In this document: positions 63,888-64,000 of the stretch, one piece after another
Layout: each line of letters begins with the position of its first letter
Numbering within the stretch: position 1 is the stretch's first letter
NCBI RefSeq assembly: GCF_009827405.1
Contig: NZ_WTYY01000002.1
Location: forward strand, 1 to 64,000
DNA from: Alteraurantiacibacter aestuarii
GTDB lineage: Bacteria > Pseudomonadota > Alphaproteobacteria > Sphingomonadales > Sphingomonadaceae
DNA length: 64,000 nucleotides
Reading direction: 5' to 3'
Position numbers and translations under genes: made by a program
The notes under the pieces: model-generated
What the model was told of the DNA's origin: nothing
Database searches by the model: none
Seen by the model: the letters and a program-made list of their open reading frames with translations, nothing else

Positions 63888-63999
63888 GCAGGCCGATACA
63901 GACACCCTGGTCCCTGTTCTAAGTCCCTGGGCCTGCACAGGATCGATACTCGAGACACAAGAAAGGGGCGGCTCCGCTAGCGCGGAACCGCCCCTTTTT
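63888..63999 (+). ncRNA. Candidate small RNA ending in an intrinsic terminator
   Basis: In the 238-base region upstream of asd, GCAGGCC (63888-63894) can pair with GGCCTGC (63930-63936), closing a large loop. The transcript would end at the strong terminator at 63962-63999. No reading frame explains it. It may instead be the 3' end of a gene outside the window or the 5' leader of a transcript. Confidence 0.3.
63962..63999 (+). terminator. Intrinsic terminator at the window end
   Basis: AAAGGGGCGG-C-TCCGC and GCGGA-A-CCGCCCCTTT pair around a TAGC loop with one mismatch (C-A), followed by a short T5 tract. It is the best terminator in the last 6 kb. Confidence 0.88.
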
Positions 64000-64000
64000 C

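Overview
The window looks like chromosomal DNA of a high-G+C alphaproteobacterium, most likely Sphingomonadales and probably Erythrobacteraceae. I infer this from gene families rather than from any marker RNA, as no rRNA or tRNA was recognised. The supporting features are a chromosomal subclass B3 metallo-beta-lactamase, a CopA/CopB/TonB copper locus, two short Flp pilins, a DUF6481 protein, glutaredoxin-type ArsC with ArsH, and tight runs of overlapping genes.

Layout. 0-8 kb: a G8-domain beta-helix exoprotein, a tyrosine-recombinase remnant squeezed into the convergent gap behind it, a membrane-tailed serine hydrolase, CreD, a periplasmic cyclophilin, and a small NO-type module (DUF1971 protein, group III truncated haemoglobin, divergent NsrR-like Rrf2 regulator). 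8-10.7 kb: sdhC-sdhD-sdhA without an adjacent sdhB. 10.8-15.3 kb: five same-strand genes that all overlap (SDR, lipoprotein-type B3 beta-lactamase, prmA, DUF2459, CE15-like esterase). 15.3-22.1 kb: a copper-handling cluster on the minus strand (MFS, DUF2946, TonB receptor, CopA, CopB). 22.2-29.3 kb: small membrane proteins, an HTH regulator, ligA, recN, PilZ and bamD. 29.4-32.9 kb: an AmpG-like permease and a divergent CmcJ-type oxidoreductase/methyltransferase pair around a perfect short palindrome.

33-38.4 kb is the most accessory-looking stretch. It holds two orphan Flp pilins, a 730-residue secreted orphan behind an FNR/FixK-type box, a coiled-coil secreted protein, two tiny coupled ORFs, a lower-G+C HNH endonuclease with a possible N-terminal reader domain, and a degenerate second copy of the lepA 3' end next to a DUF6481 gene. 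38.4-48.4 kb: lepA, two related PAS-GGDEF-EAL-PilZ proteins, a ferredoxin-NADP reductase, and dnaN coupled to a small secreted protein. 48.6-50.1 kb: a compact arsR-arsC-arsH operon with no efflux pump, whose operator palindrome runs through the arsR start codon. 50.1-54.2 kb: fabD-fabG and divergent murein-recycling genes (LD-carboxypeptidase and an Mpl-like ligase). 54-64 kb: small hypotheticals, DUF808, DUF3237, the rpsF-rpsR-rplI operon with a strong UUCG terminator, a beta-propeller lipoprotein, an alpha/beta hydrolase divergent from emrAB, asd, and a structured terminator region that may end a small RNA.

The strongest candidates for something undescribed are: (i) the HNH endonuclease and lepA-tail duplication; (ii) the 730/218-residue secreted pair with an FNR-type site and the nearby pilins; (iii) the CmcJ/methyltransferase divergon; (iv) the pump-less ars operon; (v) the five-gene overlapping beta-lactamase/esterase string. 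No gene calls were checked by database search, and all family assignments come from recognising motifs.
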